From positions 1-63,752 of the forward strand of contig CAXKVR010000933.1 of assembly GCA_964058845.1 (NCBI GenBank): DNA of 63,752 nt, read 5' to 3'. This stretch comes from Carex sylvatica (taxonomy: Eukaryota; Streptophyta; Magnoliopsida; Poales; Cyperaceae). A model generated the notes under the pieces. That model ran no database searches. It was not told where the DNA came from and saw nothing but the letters and a program-made list of their open reading frames with translations. The position numbers and the translations under genes were made by a program. Below, piece after piece: positions 23,101 through 35,611 of the stretch (position 1 is its first letter; each line of letters begins with the position of its first letter).

Positions 23101-26100
23101 GGAATCCATTTGTAAATATTCAGGGACCTGAGGTTGTAATTTAGACTTTTTATAGGGTCTAGAATGGAAAATAGGTTCTCAGGGGCATGTTTGAAAGAGT
23201 TTTATGTTGTCAGGGACTTGTTTGTAAATTTCCAAGGGCTTTTCTGTAAATATTTAGTAATAGAGGGGCTTATATGCAAAAGATATATTTTTGACTACAT
23301 CTGGACTTTAAGATTAGTGCTGGACTTCAAGATTTGGGTTTTTAAGGCTTTGAGATGTGCTCAAATCATTGGATTAAAATCATTGGGCTTCAATATTGGT
23401 GCAAACCTGATTTAGTTTAATGGGCTTTGAGATTTTGGCTCAGATCATTAACAAGTGTACTGGGCCTTCAATAAGTGCGTTAATCTTTGAATCCATGGCA
23501 CCTAGGCTTTAAGATCTGTGCTAAGATATCAAGATCTGTGTATAAACCTTTGAGATTTGCATTGGGTTTTAAGATATGTGCAGGGGAGATTCATTCTAAC
23601 TGGGCTTCAAGATTTGGGCTTCTGTACCTTTAAAGAGTGTACTGGATTATCAATTAATGTACAGAGGCTAGGATTTCATCAGTTAGACTTTAGGATTCGT
23701 GTGATATCATTTTAATTTTTCTTAAATCACTGACAAAGGGGTCTCATTATGTCAGAGAGCCGTTGATTCTCTTATTTAAATTTTAGCCATCAGATCTCTT
23801 CCTGTGCATCAAGATCCGTATCTATGCTTTAGAATCCATGCAGAGTCGATGAACCTTAGGGTTTATCTCTGACAAGGCCGGGGAAGAAGGGGTCCGGTCG
23901 ATTCTGACCACAGCGTCACCGACCAAGTACATCATCTTGATCGTCTCGACGTCAGGAGTCGATTGGTACCATCGTTGGTGGCCAGAGATCACCGGAGGCT
24001 TCGGTATAGGCTTCTATAGTAACCATCGGTACTGATAACCTCTTGAACTGATTTTCATCGATTTTCAAGTGATTTTCTTTGTCAATTCGATCATTTGGGA
24101 TCGTATGAAGGTTTATAAGTCATAGGAGGCATCAATTTCACATTTGAAGAAGAATTGAACATGAATTGGATTTTATAACATCGGTTTTGGTACCGAACTG
24201 GTATAGGTGATTGATTCAGATGCATATAAATTGGCTCAAGGGTATCTAAATGTTATTTAGATCACTCGGAAAGGTTTAGAACTCATCAGAGTCATTAATT
24301 TTCATTGAATTGGGTTTTGATTAAAGGGAACTAGTATACATATACATTTTCTAAATTTTTGATCCATTTTTCTTCTGAATTTTATACATAAATCATATAT
24401 TTTTATTTCATGGATTTAGAGATATATAGGTAAGGGACTTTTGTTCCAAGTTTCAGATTTTTCGGAGCAGTATTGATCTATCAAAAGGATCAAATAGTGT
24501 CAGGGGCATAACTGGTAATTTTACCAAATTAATTACAGAATTTCTATTTTTAAAAGCTGAACTTTGGAGATCCATATCTTTATGTAGGAATATCCAAATA
24601 ATACAAATTTTGGATTCATTTCATGTGTTTTTCTGTGTTCTATCTGATTGTGAAGTTGGTTTTGCAATTTAATTCTTCAATTGATCAATATTGATAGATC
24701 TGTCAGTATAGGTCAAAAGGATACATTTTTGTACATAACCTTGCTTTAACAGCATTCCTTATGCATTATAGTGCTGAGTCTAGACTTAGCATGATACCAT
24801 AGGCCAGTTAAAGGTTCATTTCACCCAAGTAAAGGGCTAGTTCAGGTTTTGACCATGTTTAAGTAGCTTTAAGCTACTATTACCATACTAGTATGCACAA
24901 AAGAGAGATCCAAAGCTCCATCATTAATTAAATCATCATTTTAATACAATTTGAAACATGTCAGAACTTTGAAATTTATAGAGAGGTTCCTGTTTGTTTG
25001 AAAATCATGTTTTGAAGCCTTTACACGTGGTTTCAAAGGAGATTATCATCAAAACCTCATGAGTTCAAAGATGTAAATGACATGGAGCAACATGAGTGCT
25101 GTCTTTTTACACTTTGAACCTCAGTTTCTCACTTATTTGCATATAAATACTTCAAAACAGTGCAATTGACCATTTTGGCAGCATAATACCACTGTTTCTC
25201 TGATTTTATTTGCAGATAAGCCATTTCTAAGTGATCATTAGGTTGAGAGTTGCAAAGAATGCCTATGGCTCACTTTAAACAACCATTGTGCGTTTATATT
25301 TTGTTTTAAGTAAATTTTTCCCTTATTTTGATCATTTTTAATAAAAGAATCAAAGGATCAGATGAGCAAGGATGCCTGTGGCTTACTACACTTCCTCAAA
25401 TTAATTTATAAAAAATGATTAAGGGAGGCAGAAAGAAAGAAAAGATAGAAAAATAAGAAAATATACATAAAAAGTGATTTTTATAGAAATTTTATACTAA
25501 AACAATGAAGCTTTATATTTTAAATGTTTATACACATTTTGAGATATATTTAAATAATTTTATAAGAAAATATCAGGTCAAAATGGCATAATAAACCCAA
25601 AGAATAAAAAAAAGATCAAATAGCAAAAGAAAGCAACTTTATTTATTGAAATCATGTTTCCCAGAGGCCTTACATCTTCTTAGAACTCTAATTACCTATC
25701 AATTAAACTTGTTACAAAGGAAGAACAGCCAGAACAAGCTTCTAAGAGCTGCTGGTATGCTGGTATACCAGTATATGTGTATCTATGTATATGTGTATAT
25801 GTGTAGGCTAAGACTTGTTGCTTATATATGTTTTGAGCTTCATTTCTCATGTATATATAGCCCTCAGGGTATGGAGGGGTCTAGGGTTAGCTAAGCCTAT
25901 GCTGGCATGCATCAGCACCCTCCATTTCATCCATTTTATTTTAATGGTTCAGATTGGAGCTCCAGCCCTTTAGGCATCACTTGCAGGTGTATTATCCAAT
26001 CAATACAAGCCATGTTGGCAATCCATGAGGTATTGCAATCAGAACCCTTGATTTCATGCATTAAAGGGCTGAAATTGAATGTGCATTGAGTCATGCATGG

Positions 26101-27600
26101 GAGGAAAGATTCTCCTAATTTGTCATCACATATAGGTGTTATAACAGTTGTATATGAAGTTAATTCGGGTGTCATACCCTCATTGACGTTCAATTTTCCT
26201 TTTGGATGCGCTGTGCCCTATCTTTTGGACTTGTTAGTGCACCAGTAACCCAATTCGAGTAATTCCCTTAAATGCACATTAATCAATAGGTTGCAGGGCC
26301 TTATACGATCCTTATAAACTATTTCTATTATCCAAAGACTTCACAATTTCATGTATTAAGTTTCAATTTTATTTGAAACCTAGCTGTTACTGTGCCTTAG
26401 TAACTCAGCTTTATCGAGTTTCATTTCTATCAAATTGTTCATTCAAGAGGCATCACCTTGAGGTAAGAGCCATTATCGTGCTTTTAATTTTCCTTTTCTG
26501 GCTTTATCTTCGCCTAAGCCGAAGCTCTCCATCGTCGGAGAAGAAGAGAAGAAGAGAGGAGAAGGGGTGAGGCTGTCGGATGGGACCCGTATGCCAGTCC
26601 TCTCTTCTGTGCTCTTTTGTTTCTCTTGTTTGAACTCGGTGTAACCTGAACCATGTATACACTTGTGCATGGTGTATAGAGGAATAGGTGTAAGCATCTC
26701 AAAGGGGTCAAACTGCGCCAAAGCGCTAAGGTTTTAATTATCTTCAGGCTTGTCTGATCTTGGCGCATGGTGAACCATATAGTTGTCAGTTTGGTTCATG
26801 CACTTATTCCCTGTGCTCTAGGTCTATCTAGATCCATAACTCAGCGAATTTCTCCATTGATTCACTGATCAATGGGCCCAGGGTTCATAGTATTACTCTG
26901 GTGCTTCAACTTGTACCCAGAGAGACTAAGGTTATTGCTATGGGTACCCAGAGCCATGTGCACCAATCATGAACTGCCAAATCAGCATATTCTTTAGAAA
27001 TTCACAACTCCTTGACCATTTAGAGTTAGAACTCGTATAATATGTCAAAATTCATGGTTCTTCATACATAATATTATCATGCATTTTAATATGACATTAT
27101 CAAGTCATCTTGGAGACCCTTTATGCATGTTTGGCATTTTCCAAGTATTAAAATCATTTGTTAATCTCCATTCAGTTAATTAGTGACATTTTAGGGTACA
27201 ACACATGTAATTAAATGATAATCCTTTATCAATATTTATATAACTTCAATGTACTTTAATCTACATGTAATCTTCCTCGGTAATTAATGTTCATCCTTAA
27301 TTACCATGATCATGAACTTATTTAGTGATTAAATATTTTTCATCTTAGAAGTTCTATGATTAGACCAAGAGAATCTTCTTGAATACTTCCAAAGATATAA
27401 CATATAAATCTCAAGGAACAAGAATAATAACATTCGTAATAAAATCATGAACAACACATAAATTATTATTAAAATATAACTTTCAAAACACACATCCTTC
27501 ACTCCCTTGATCATTTTAAAATAGATTTGGAATGATTTCACTATAGATAGACTGTTGATTTTCCACGTGAAAATGAACGCTCCGATTTCAAACTTCCTCA
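20163..27600. other. Long non-genic stretch with decayed repeat character
   Basis: I recognise no gene. 23280-23700 is full of degenerate GGGCTTCAAGATTTGGGCTT and AAGATCTGTG words. Around 24190 TTGGTACCGAACTGGTATAGG resembles GGTACCAAACCGGTATCAGG near 33545 in the solo LTR, so part of 22400-26700 may be an old long-terminal-repeat remnant. 25780-25806 is a TATGTG microsatellite. Boundaries of any element could not be fixed. Confidence 0.4.
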
Positions 27601-27609
27601 CGTTGATTT

Positions 27610-29240
27610 TATTGTCAATTTTTTTTGTAATTTTTTATTCACTTACTATTTTTATTCCGAAACCGTCAGTGTTGATATCTTTACTAACTGTGTTTATTAT
27701 TGATATACTCTACTGACTATTTTTAATTAGTAATCGTCAGTATTGAAATCATATACTGATTGTGTTGGTTGTAGCAATACTCTTTTTCGTCTATTTGACT
27801 AATTTGTAAAAACATACAATTATTGAATTTTACGATTTCTTTTAGTTTTGAAAAATATGTAGGTTCAAGTAAAATAGAATTACAAAATGAAATACTTGGA
27901 CTGAAGAAATCATGAAGATGTTTATCAAGAATTCGAATTATAAAATCAGAAGCTTGGTAAAGTAAGTCTGAGGTTGTTTAAACAGGGATAAAACATTGGT
28001 AACGTTTGTAAAACGTTGGTAACGTTTGTAAAATGTTGTAACGTTTTAGGCATGTCTGAAACACTGAAGAAATAATTGATCAAACTCAGAAAACAAAATA
28101 AAATGTTATAACATTTTCATGAAACGTTATAACGTTTTAAGTTGTCAGAATAGCTGTAATATAATTGTTCAAATCAATATGAAATATTACAATATTTTAC
28201 AAACCGTTGTAACGTTTTAGAGAAGTTCAGAACTGCTCAATACAGCTGTCTACATTCTCCCTTAAACGTTGTAACGTTTCAAGAGTGCCAGAGCTTTCAG
28301 CACAGCTGTATCAGAATTCAAAATAAAACGTTGTAACGTTTTACAAACATTATAATATTTTACAAACGTTGTAACGATTTAATTAATTCTGAGCTTTAGA
28401 AATTCCTGTTTTTGATCAAGTTTGAGTCAGTGCAAAACATTACATAACGTTATACAATCGTTGGTAACGTTTTGATTGATTAGCTGAGCTGTCAGAAAAT
28501 TAAAACCCTAAATCGTATTTTTGAACTAAAACATTGTAACGTTTTAGAAATGTTGGTAATGTTTTAGAAAACGTTGGTAATGTTTTAGCTCACTTAGCTC
28601 ATTTTTGAGCTGTTTCTATAAATAGGGGTTTGGGCTTTCTTCCCAAATTATCTTAGCTGACCCTAAACTTCTAAAACACGATTTTCTGAGAGCTTTAGTT
28701 ACTCCATTGTTGTGAGAGCTTAAAACTTCAAAATCCCTCAAACAACCTCAAACCCACTTCACTAATCTCAAGTTAGATTAGATTAGAGTGATCTATTGAG
28801 TGTTTCTCTTGAGTAGCTTAAACTTAGATACCTTGTTCTCATCTCTAGGAGGCCGTGTGACTTTCCTTGGTTGTAAGGGCTCGCCGGATCTCGTTCTTAG
28901 TTGGCCGATTGACTTCCCGCTTGGATTGTAAGGGCTCAACGGTTCACAAGTTGTAATCCTTTCGTATTGGGTAATAGAAAGGCGCACCTAGAAAAGGTTG
29001 CGAAGCCTCAGAGACATAAGCCTTTGTTTTGCCGAACTCCGTTATCATCCCGTGTGTCAAATTTCTCTAAACTCTTTTATTTACTTTTAATTGTTATTAT
29101 TTTATATTTTTAAGAGCAATTAGTGGTGCCCCAAATTCAACATATTATTTTTATTTTGAAACCGCCAGTGTTGATATACTGTACTAACTGTTTTTTTTCG
29201 GAGCTGTCAGTGTTGGTCATCCAAAAATTTTTGTTCTCGG
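27610..29240. repeat. Possible nested elements: CACTA-like subterminal repeats split by an LTR-like segment
   Basis: GAAACCGTCAGTGTTGATAT near 27658 and GAAACCGCCAGTGTTGATAT near 29157 are copies of one motif, each followed by CTAACTGT. Between them lies LTR-like sequence with TATAAATAGGGG at 28618 and a transcript-like GC-richer part (28790-29060). A terminus of TGTTGG near 27760 and TTCAACA near 29141 would fit an LTR, but no matching target duplication was found. Confidence 0.35.
27985..28590. repeat. Cluster of AACGTT-based repeats
   Basis: AAACGTTGGTAACGTTTGTAA and variants (AAACGTTGTAACGTTTT) recur about ten times at irregular spacing. Each holds two palindromic AACGTT cores six to eight bases apart, just upstream of a TATA-like TATAAATA at 28618. 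Confidence 0.75.
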
Positions 29241-30051
29241 GTTTATATCTTTGCATCAGCCGCGAAGAACTTCATTTTCTTCTTCTTTGAGATAAACCCT
29301 CTCTACCTCCACCTTGCTATCTCCCAAAATTTCAAATTGGTCGCTGTCTCTCTCCGTCTCTGCCTCCGTCTCCGCCTCCGTCTTGTTTTCTCCTCCGACC
29401 TTCCTCTCCCCTAGCACAAACCCTCCCCCATCGTCTCCCTCTGAGAACCGAACACCCGAGACTAGCTTCAACTATCAATGATCTATCTTGCCTCCAGGTT
29501 TTTTTCCTTCTACCATGGATCAATAGTCTTTTCATTTTTTATTTTATTTTTTGTTCTATTTTTCCAAAATTGCATAATTGATGTGTTATTTCTCCCAAAT
29601 CAGAAACCCTAACCAAACTTTTGCGTTTGAGCAACCAATTTTCTCAATATCACACGATAGATGCACATATTTTACCAAGTCTAAAAACCTTACCAAGGTA
29701 GAGGAAGAGAAGGGTAACATGGTGCCCTGGACGTTCTACAACACAACATGTAGCCGAGGTAGAACTTATTTTTAATCTTATTTTCTGGCGAGTTTTACTA
29801 TTTATTGACTAACTTGTCATTTCAGATTCTTTATCAGCAATTATTATGTCATTGCAACCCAACTGTGAAACCCCCACCAGCCATTTATACTTAAATCAGC
29901 CGGGGTAATTGGTCGTTCTGTACAAGTAATCAACCAGTTGCTCCAAATCTTTTTTTAATAAATAAGGTAAGCTGATTTTCAAAATACAATTCTATATAAT
30001 AGTAAATGTGAAATGCCAACCATTAACCGTAAAACTAACACAACCACTTTA
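29241..30051. other. CT-rich leader-like sequence and a short unassigned frame
   Basis: 29275-29420 is CT-rich with TCTCCGTCTC repeats, preceded by TTTATATC. An open frame at 29578-29775 (65 aa) has no recognisable domain. The arrangement resembles the leader of a DNA transposon or gene, truncated before the satellite. I assign no function. Confidence 0.3.
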
Positions 30052-32378
30052 TATTAGGGTGTTGTATTAGGGTTGTAAATACTCTATTATTTTGCCATAT
30101 AGAGACAATACTAGAGTGTTACAAACACCTTCTATTGAAGTGTCGTATTAGGGTTGTAAATGCCTCATTATCTTACCACCTGGAGACACTACTCCAGTGA
30201 ACCAAACACCTTCACTTGGAGTGTTGTATTAGAGTTGTAAATGCCTCATTATCTTGCCATATAGAGACACTACTAGAGTGCTCCAAACACCATCAATTAG
30301 AGTGTTGTATTAGTGTTGCAACAACCCTCTACTCTTGCCATATAGAGACATTACTAGAGTTCTCCAAACACCTTAAATTGGAGTGTTGGATTATGGTTGT
30401 AAATGCCGTATTATCTTGCCATATAGAGATACTACTAGAGTGCTCCAAACACCTTCTATTGGAGTGTCGTATTAGGGTTGTAAATGACTTATTATCTTTC
30501 CACCTGGAGAGAATACTCTAGTGCACCAAACACATTCAATTGGAGAGTTGTATTAGAGTTGCAAATGTTCCATTATCTTGCCATATAGAGACATTAATAG
30601 AGTGCTCCAAACACCTTATATTGGAGTGTTGTATTAGGGTTGTAAATGAGCCATTATCTTGCCATCTCGAGACACTACTAGAGTGCTCCAAACACCTTCA
30701 ACTGGAGTGTTGTATTAGGGTTGTAAATGCCATATTATATTGTTATCTGGAGACACAACTACAGTGCTCCAAACACCTTCAATTGGAGTGTTATATTAGG
30801 GTCCTAAATGCCCTATTATATTTCTATATAAAAACACTATAGAGTGCTCCAAACACCTTCAATTGGAGTGTTGTATATTGGTTGTAATTGCCCCATTATC
30901 TTGCCATTTAAGACATTACTAGAGTGATCCAAACATCTTCAATTGGAGTGTTGTCTCATGGTTGTAAATTAACTATTATATTGCCATATAAAGATACTAC
31001 TAGAGTGCTCAAAACACCTTCTATTATAGTGTCGTATTAGGGTTGTAAATGCTTCAATATCTTGCCACCTGGAGACACTACTTCAGTGCACCAAACACCT
31101 TCAATTGGAGTGTTGTATTAGGGTTATAAATTCCACATTATCTTGCCATATAGAGATACTACTAGAGTGCTCAAAAGACCTTCTATTAGAGTGTCGTACT
31201 AGGGTTGTAAATGCTTCAATATCTTGCCACCTGGAGACACTACTTCAATGCTCCAAACACCTTCAATTGGAGTGTTATATTAGGGTCATAAATGCCCTAT
31301 TATATTTCTATATAAAAACACTATAGAGTGCTCCAAACACCTTCAATTGGAGTGTTGTATATTGGTTGTAATTGCCCCATTATCTTGCCATTTAAAGACA
31401 TTACTAGAGTGATCCAAACATCTTCAATTGGAGTGTTGTCTCATGGTTGTCAATTTCCTATTATCTTGCCATTTAAAGATACTACTAGAGTGCTCAAAAT
31501 ACCTTCTATTGGAGTGTCGTATTAGGGTTGTAAATGCTTAAATATCTTGCCACCTGGAGACACTACTTCAGTGCACCAAACACCTTCAATTGGAGTGTTG
31601 TATTAGGGTTGTAAATTCCCCATTATCTTGCCATATAGAGATACTACTAGAGTGCTCAAAAGACCTTCTATTAGAGTGTCGTATTAGGGTTGTAAATGCT
31701 TCAATATCTTGCCACCTGGAGACACTACTTCAGTGCACTAAACACCTTCAATTGGAGTGTTGTATTAGGATTGTAAATGCCCCATTATCCTGCCATATAG
31801 AGACATTAATAGAGTCCTCAAAACACCTTATATTGGAGTGTTGTATTAGGATTGTAAATGAGTTATTATCTTGCCATCTGGAGACACAACTACAGTGCTC
31901 CAAACACCTTCAATTGGATTATTGTACTTGGGTTGTAAATACCATATTATCTTGCCATCTGGAGACACTACTAAAGTGCTCCAAACAAATTCAGCTGGAG
32001 TGTTTTATTAGGTTGCAACTACTCTCTTAATTTGTGATTTCGAGACGCTACTAGAGTGCTGCAAAGACATTCAATTGGTGTGTTGTATTTGTGTTACAAC
32101 TATAGTCTTCTCTTACCATATTTACACATTACTAGATTGCTCCAAACACCTTAGTATTGTATTAGGGTTGTGAACTCCCTATTATCTTGCCATTAGGAGA
32201 CACTACTAGAGTGCACCAAAACACCTTCAATTGGAGTGTTGTATTAAGGTCGTAAATGCCCTATTATATTGCTATATAGAGACACTACTATAGTGCTCCA
32301 ATCACCTTCAATTGTAGTGCGGTATTAGGGTTGTAAATGCCCTATTATCTTGCTAGAAGGAGACTACTAGAGTGCTCC

Positions 32379-35300
32379 TGTGACGTAGCGAAATCTGAAG
32401 AATATTAAAATAATAAAAATTTCGAAATATTAAGTTCATCTGAATTTTTCCGAATTTAAATCTGATGCCTTGATATATTTTTCTAATTTTATTCTGACTT
32501 TTCTGAGTCAAGGCATTTAGAATCGAATTTCTGATTTGATCGAATAAAAATAAACCTATCCGAATTGAAATATCAAATGGATCATTAAATTATACATATG
32601 AATATATCTATATGTATATATATATGCTATAATGCAAATTTCTATTTAAATTAAGCAAGGGCTTTTCTTGAAAAATTTACATATATGCAATATTGGAAGT
32701 TTAAAGGGCCTATTAGCAAAATTGCCAAAACAAATCTAAAACATTGATTTTTCTCTTCCTTTGGCCGTGACTCCTTGTGTGTGTACACGTGTGTGTGTGT
32801 GTTGTGTGTGGTGGGTGGCGGAAACAAAGAGGAAAAGAGAGGGAGAAGGTGAGAAGAGAGAAAAAAGTGAGATCCGAGTACACCGAATCGATCAGACGTA
32901 CGCGAAATCGAGTTTGGAGCAAAGCACTACCACCTTGATCACCTCCTTCTCTTCAATTTGGTATATTTCATCTCTCTTGAAACCCTAATTGTCGAATTGA
33001 ATCGATTTTTGTTAGAAATGCGAAACCGTGTTGAATTGATCGAATTCCATTCGAATTACTTGTTGATTTCTTGATTTTATACCGATTTCTTAAGGTTTCA
33101 CTTTGAATCCGAAAATTTAGTTAGGGTTTGTTTAGATTCTGAAATTAAGGTGTTAATTTGTATAATTGAGGTTTCTAAATCGTTCTGTATCGAATTTTCT
33201 GAGTTTTGATCGAAGTTCTGAAAATCTGAGTATCGAAACCCTAACTTTGATTGAAATCGATTTGCATGATGATTAATTGACTATAGGATGTAATATATGT
33301 GTATTTGAATTGAATAAGTATCATGCATTTCAATTTTGTATCGATTCGATTGTTATACCGAGTTTCGATCCGAATCGAGGGTTAATTGGGTAATCAAGTT
33401 GGTACCAAGAACTTAGAGTATATGTGTTGCATGATATAGATAGGTATATGCACCATGAATACCAATCTTGTATATTGTTTAGCATAGTTATGGTAATCGA
33501 TAACCAAAAATCTGAATCGTTTACTAATCGAGCAAGTTAGCACCGGTACCAAACCGGTATCAGGTATACATGATAGCAATTGATATGAAAACTCTACCGT
33601 ACCAACCTACAACATGTTAGGAACCAATATACGGTGTTTAGAACGAGTTTCGATCGAAACCGATCGGAATTCGGTTGCAAACAAAGCCTAAAACACTTCT
33701 GTACCAATCTTTGCGGGCCGTAATGGTATGTGTATGGTGACTTGCGGGCCGCAACCAAGTCTGGTACCAAGCGAAATCCTGTAGAAATGTCCAGTACCAA
33801 ATGTCTTGCGGGCCGCAACCGGTTCTCTTGCGGGCCGCAAGAAGGGGTGTGAATACCGAGAAGCTCTCGGGCATTTTTCAGATAGTTATCTTGCGGGCCG
33901 CAAGGAGACCTCCTGCGGGCCGCAACCATAGTATAAAATCTGAAAATTCAGAAATGAATTAAGTCAAATAAATTACATAAAAACGTACCGATCGAAGCGT
34001 AACTTATCGAACATAGAGTAAGGATTTAATACAGCGTGTAACTGTATGTTATAGCAGGTTTAGCAGGACAATCAGGTGAATCCCGGAATACCGAAAGGAG
34101 TTCAGACCAACCGTAAGCGACACGAAAAGTACAAAGGTGCGGGGGTTCACGGGATTTTTCCTGAGGTTCAATTAGGAATTAAATAGGACGTTTTTAAATT
34201 GCATTTTGAATTTCTGATTTCAAGCATCATCTGAGCATTGCATAACTAATTGAACTGTTTTATCTGTTGATCTGCATTCTGGTATGGTTTACCGATTGAA
34301 CTGTTATTCTGATTCTGATAGAGAATGAAACCACAGTGAATTGCTACTATTATATATATATATATCACTGTAAGTGATATTCTGTTCTGCGAAATCTAGA
34401 GTATACACTAGATTTCGATTTCGGGAACCATATGCGCATTGGGGAACGACCCCTCTGAGTCCAAACCGGTTGGAATGGGGATCTGTTATTCTGTGACTAT
34501 AACTGTGGTAGATAAGATTCTGTTATTCTGATTTCTGCTCTGATTTCTGGAACTAAATACTGGAAAGGATATATCTGTATGATTGGAACTGTAATGTCTG
34601 ATTAAGAACCAGTCTTTTGTAAATGGTTAAGCCAAAGCACTGCAGATGAGGGTCTGATTTGATTGCACGGGGAGCGACATCTGTAGGTGTATGTAACCCT
34701 ACAGATGCAGGTATGTTCTGGGACCAGTTCGGTGGAATATCTGCATGTGCTACCAGATATCTGAGTTTAATTAAGACCCAATATTCTGATATGTTTCTGA
34801 TGATTCTGTTTAAAGGCATTTAAAGATGTAGATTCATTTGATTATCGATTCAAAGCTTTGCATTCATGCTTTAACTCTGATTTTAGTTCCGTATTTAATT
34901 CTGACGTGAATATCTGATAAATCCAGTAGCTTCGGCACTGAGATAAACCGCGAAAAGGTTTTTCTCACCCGTTTCCTTGTGAAACATTTCAGGAAAGAAG
35001 GACTAGAGGCTTTCGGGATCAGACAGTGAGCTAGCTGAGGTGTTAGGTATATGTATGCCCTGTTTTGAGATCGTTGTACTTGTTTAGTACTTGGATCAAC
35101 TTTTGTTGTATATATATCCAGCTAACCGGACTTGCGTAAATATTTCTAAACGGTTTCGATTTATGTTTTAAAATTTTATGTGCTTGTTTTATGCTTTCCA
35201 TGCTATGTGTATGTATGCTTTTATGTTTTCAAAGTTTATGTTTTCAAAGTTATATGGTCTTTTGCATATATGTTTTTGTTGTGACATGATATGAATTTGG

Positions 35301-35611
35301 GGGTTTAAATGAATACGGGTGGGATGACCGGCGTGGAGGGTCTATACTCCACGGTACCTGATATTTAATTTGGTTTTCTGATATGATAAGTCATTGTTCT
35401 AGTGGTTTTATCGAATCGAATTTACAAAGGCATGTATAAAAGTTTTGAAAAGTTTCGGATCAGTTTTAAACTGATTTCAGATTTAATAAAATTGATTAAG
35501 TGTTCGGTTTGGGATAAAAACACCATTTATCTCATCGTAAATGCCTAGTGAATATATACGATCTATATATTCACGGCGATACCGTCATGCCCCTGATCTC
35601 GGGGTGTGACA
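32379..35611. mobile_element. Solo LTR inserted in the satellite
   Basis: 3233 bp beginning TGTGACGTAGCG and ending CTCGGGGTGTGACA, flanked by the 5-bp target duplication GCTCC (32374-32378 and 35612-35616), which is part of the satellite monomer. The 5' and 3' halves are not copies of each other, and no gag or pol frame is present, so this is one LTR left by recombination. Long LTRs with TGTGAC...GTGTGACA ends are common in Ty3/gypsy elements. That lineage call is an inference. Confidence 0.85.
33709..33925. repeat. Six copies of the palindrome TTGCGGGCCGCAA in the solo LTR
   Basis: Copies start near 33710, 33742, 33806, 33828, 33891 and 33913. The first and last each carry one substitution. 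Spacing is irregular and several copies are followed by AACC and GGTACCAA. They form GC-rich islands in AT-rich sequence. Confidence 0.9.

Noticed and set aside
26373..26768. Short overlapping frames near 26.5 kb
   Set aside because: Composition follows a purine-rich GAAGAAGAGA stretch; no conserved domain or gene structure.
29256..29535. Two overlapping minus-strand frames rich in Glu and Arg
   Set aside because: They are the complement of a CT-rich leader-like stretch with simple repeats.
33594..33929. 111-aa frame with GPQ repeats
   Set aside because: It translates the TTGCGGGCCGCAA palindrome cluster inside a solo LTR.
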